DNA of 64,000 nt from Verrucomicrobiota bacterium (GTDB taxonomy: Bacteria; Chlamydiota; Chlamydiia; Chlamydiales; SM23-39): positions 1-64,000 of the forward strand of contig JAFEGL010000064.1 of the NCBI GenBank assembly GCA_018239895.1. The letters run 5' to 3'. Position 1 is the first letter of the stretch; every line of letters begins with the position of its first letter. The notes beneath the pieces were generated by a model. The model did not search any database. It saw nothing but the letters and a program-made list of their open reading frames with translations, and was not told the origin of the DNA. The position numbers were made by a program, and so were the translations under genes. Positions 63,729 through 64,000 of the stretch are shown here, in pieces.

Positions 63729-64000
63729 ATGGAAAAAATTAGAGACTTCACAAAGCTTGCGCGCGATTGCGCCCTCCCTGTCGATACAGTCATCCCGATC
63801 GAATCGACGATCGAGGAGGCGCTGTCTCATCTTCGGAACAAGAAGATTCAACAAAAGATCATCTATTTTTACGTCGTCGATGAAAGGCACAAACTGAAAG
63901 GGGTCGTCTCGACTCGGCAGCTCCTCTTGGCCGAGCCCAACCGGCGGGTCGAAGAGGTGATGCAGGATGCGGTGGTGAAGGTCCGCTCCGACCACACGTT
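63729..64000 (+). CDS. MgtE-like magnesium transporter, 5' part only
   Basis: The first 90 residues of a gene cut by the window end. It opens near the N-terminus with a CBS-type domain: YFYVVDERHKLKGVVSTRQL, then LLAEPNRRVEEVM, the pattern of the cytosolic CBS part of MgtE Mg2+ channels. The usual extra N-terminal MgtE domain is absent or very short, so this could be another CBS protein. The rest, including the membrane part, is out of view. Confidence 0.6.
   Translation, partial: MEKIRDFTKLARDCALPVDTVIPIESTIEEALSHLRNKKIQQKIIYFYVVDERHKLKGVVSTRQLLLAEPNRRVEEVMQDAVVKVRSDHT

Noticed and set aside
1..64000. CRISPR array, rRNA operon or prophage
   Set aside because: No regularly spaced direct repeats, no rRNA-like conserved blocks and no phage structural or transposase genes were seen.

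Overview
The window reads as a chromosomal segment of a chlamydia-like bacterium (phylum Chlamydiota, probably an environmental 'Parachlamydiales-type' lineage rather than Chlamydia itself). Gene order is the main evidence. The run hemW, a CT053-like coiled-coil gene, sucA, sucB matches the order I remember for CT052-CT055 of C. trachomatis, and rnhC beside a short rodZ-like gene matches CT008-CT009. A PknD-like kinase fused to an FGE-sulfatase domain, GatCAB, a DhnA-type class I aldolase and many two-helix 'inclusion-membrane-like' unknowns fit the same phylum. Housekeeping genes look roughly balanced in GC by eye, and several unknown genes and their promoters are clearly AT-richer. No rRNA, convincing tRNA, CRISPR array, transposase or prophage was seen. 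No gene-free stretch exceeds about 275 bp.

Layout. 1-8.7 kb: heme chaperone, 2-oxoglutarate dehydrogenase complex (sucA-sucB-lpd), then an Fe-S pair (DUF1858-IscA fusion and ferredoxin). 8.8-16.0 kb: an island of four large unknown proteins, including two membrane paralogues, interrupted by adenylate kinase; several genes have strong sigma70-type promoters. 16.0-17.9 kb: Xer recombinase and a 2-hydroxyacid dehydrogenase. 18.1-19.3 kb: a class II Fic protein flanked on both sides by copies of a TGTCRYAAAA motif. 19.3-24.8 kb: a three-gene RND efflux operon. 25-29.2 kb: small membrane unknowns and gatCAB. 29.3-35.5 kb: small membrane and secreted proteins, a SDR39U1-type epimerase, two Yip1-like proteins, a degenerate cytochrome P450-like protein and an outer-membrane-like protein. 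35.7-41.4 kb: recN-rnhC, rodZ-like, the PknD-like kinase and an aldo/keto reductase. 41.3-47 kb: hydrolase, ispH, tandem membrane paralogues and an APC permease with a stress-protein tail. 47-50.7 kb: an oligopeptide ABC operon (BCDF, no binding protein). 50.8-56.3 kb: rimO, an RlmI-type methyltransferase, a sugar transporter and an aldolase. 56.4-58.6 kb: a candidate effector and a tandem pair of small unknowns. 58.7-64 kb: glmS-nudix-AsmA-like operon, a methyltransferase, an unknown, and the start of an MgtE-like gene cut by the window edge.

Themes. Metabolic genes (TCA, efflux, peptide and sugar uptake, isoprenoid, glucosamine) are arranged in tight operons with 4-nt overlaps. Between them lie lineage-specific, probably host-facing genes. 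Long palindromic elements sit at many gene ends: one recurrent ~175-bp family (three copies), a 'double hairpin' family, and two single large inverted repeats. The least explained signals are the iterated motif around fic, the P450-like protein that keeps the heme Cys loop but lost the ExxR and I-helix motifs, the kinase with HGS in place of HRD, and the palindromic repeats.
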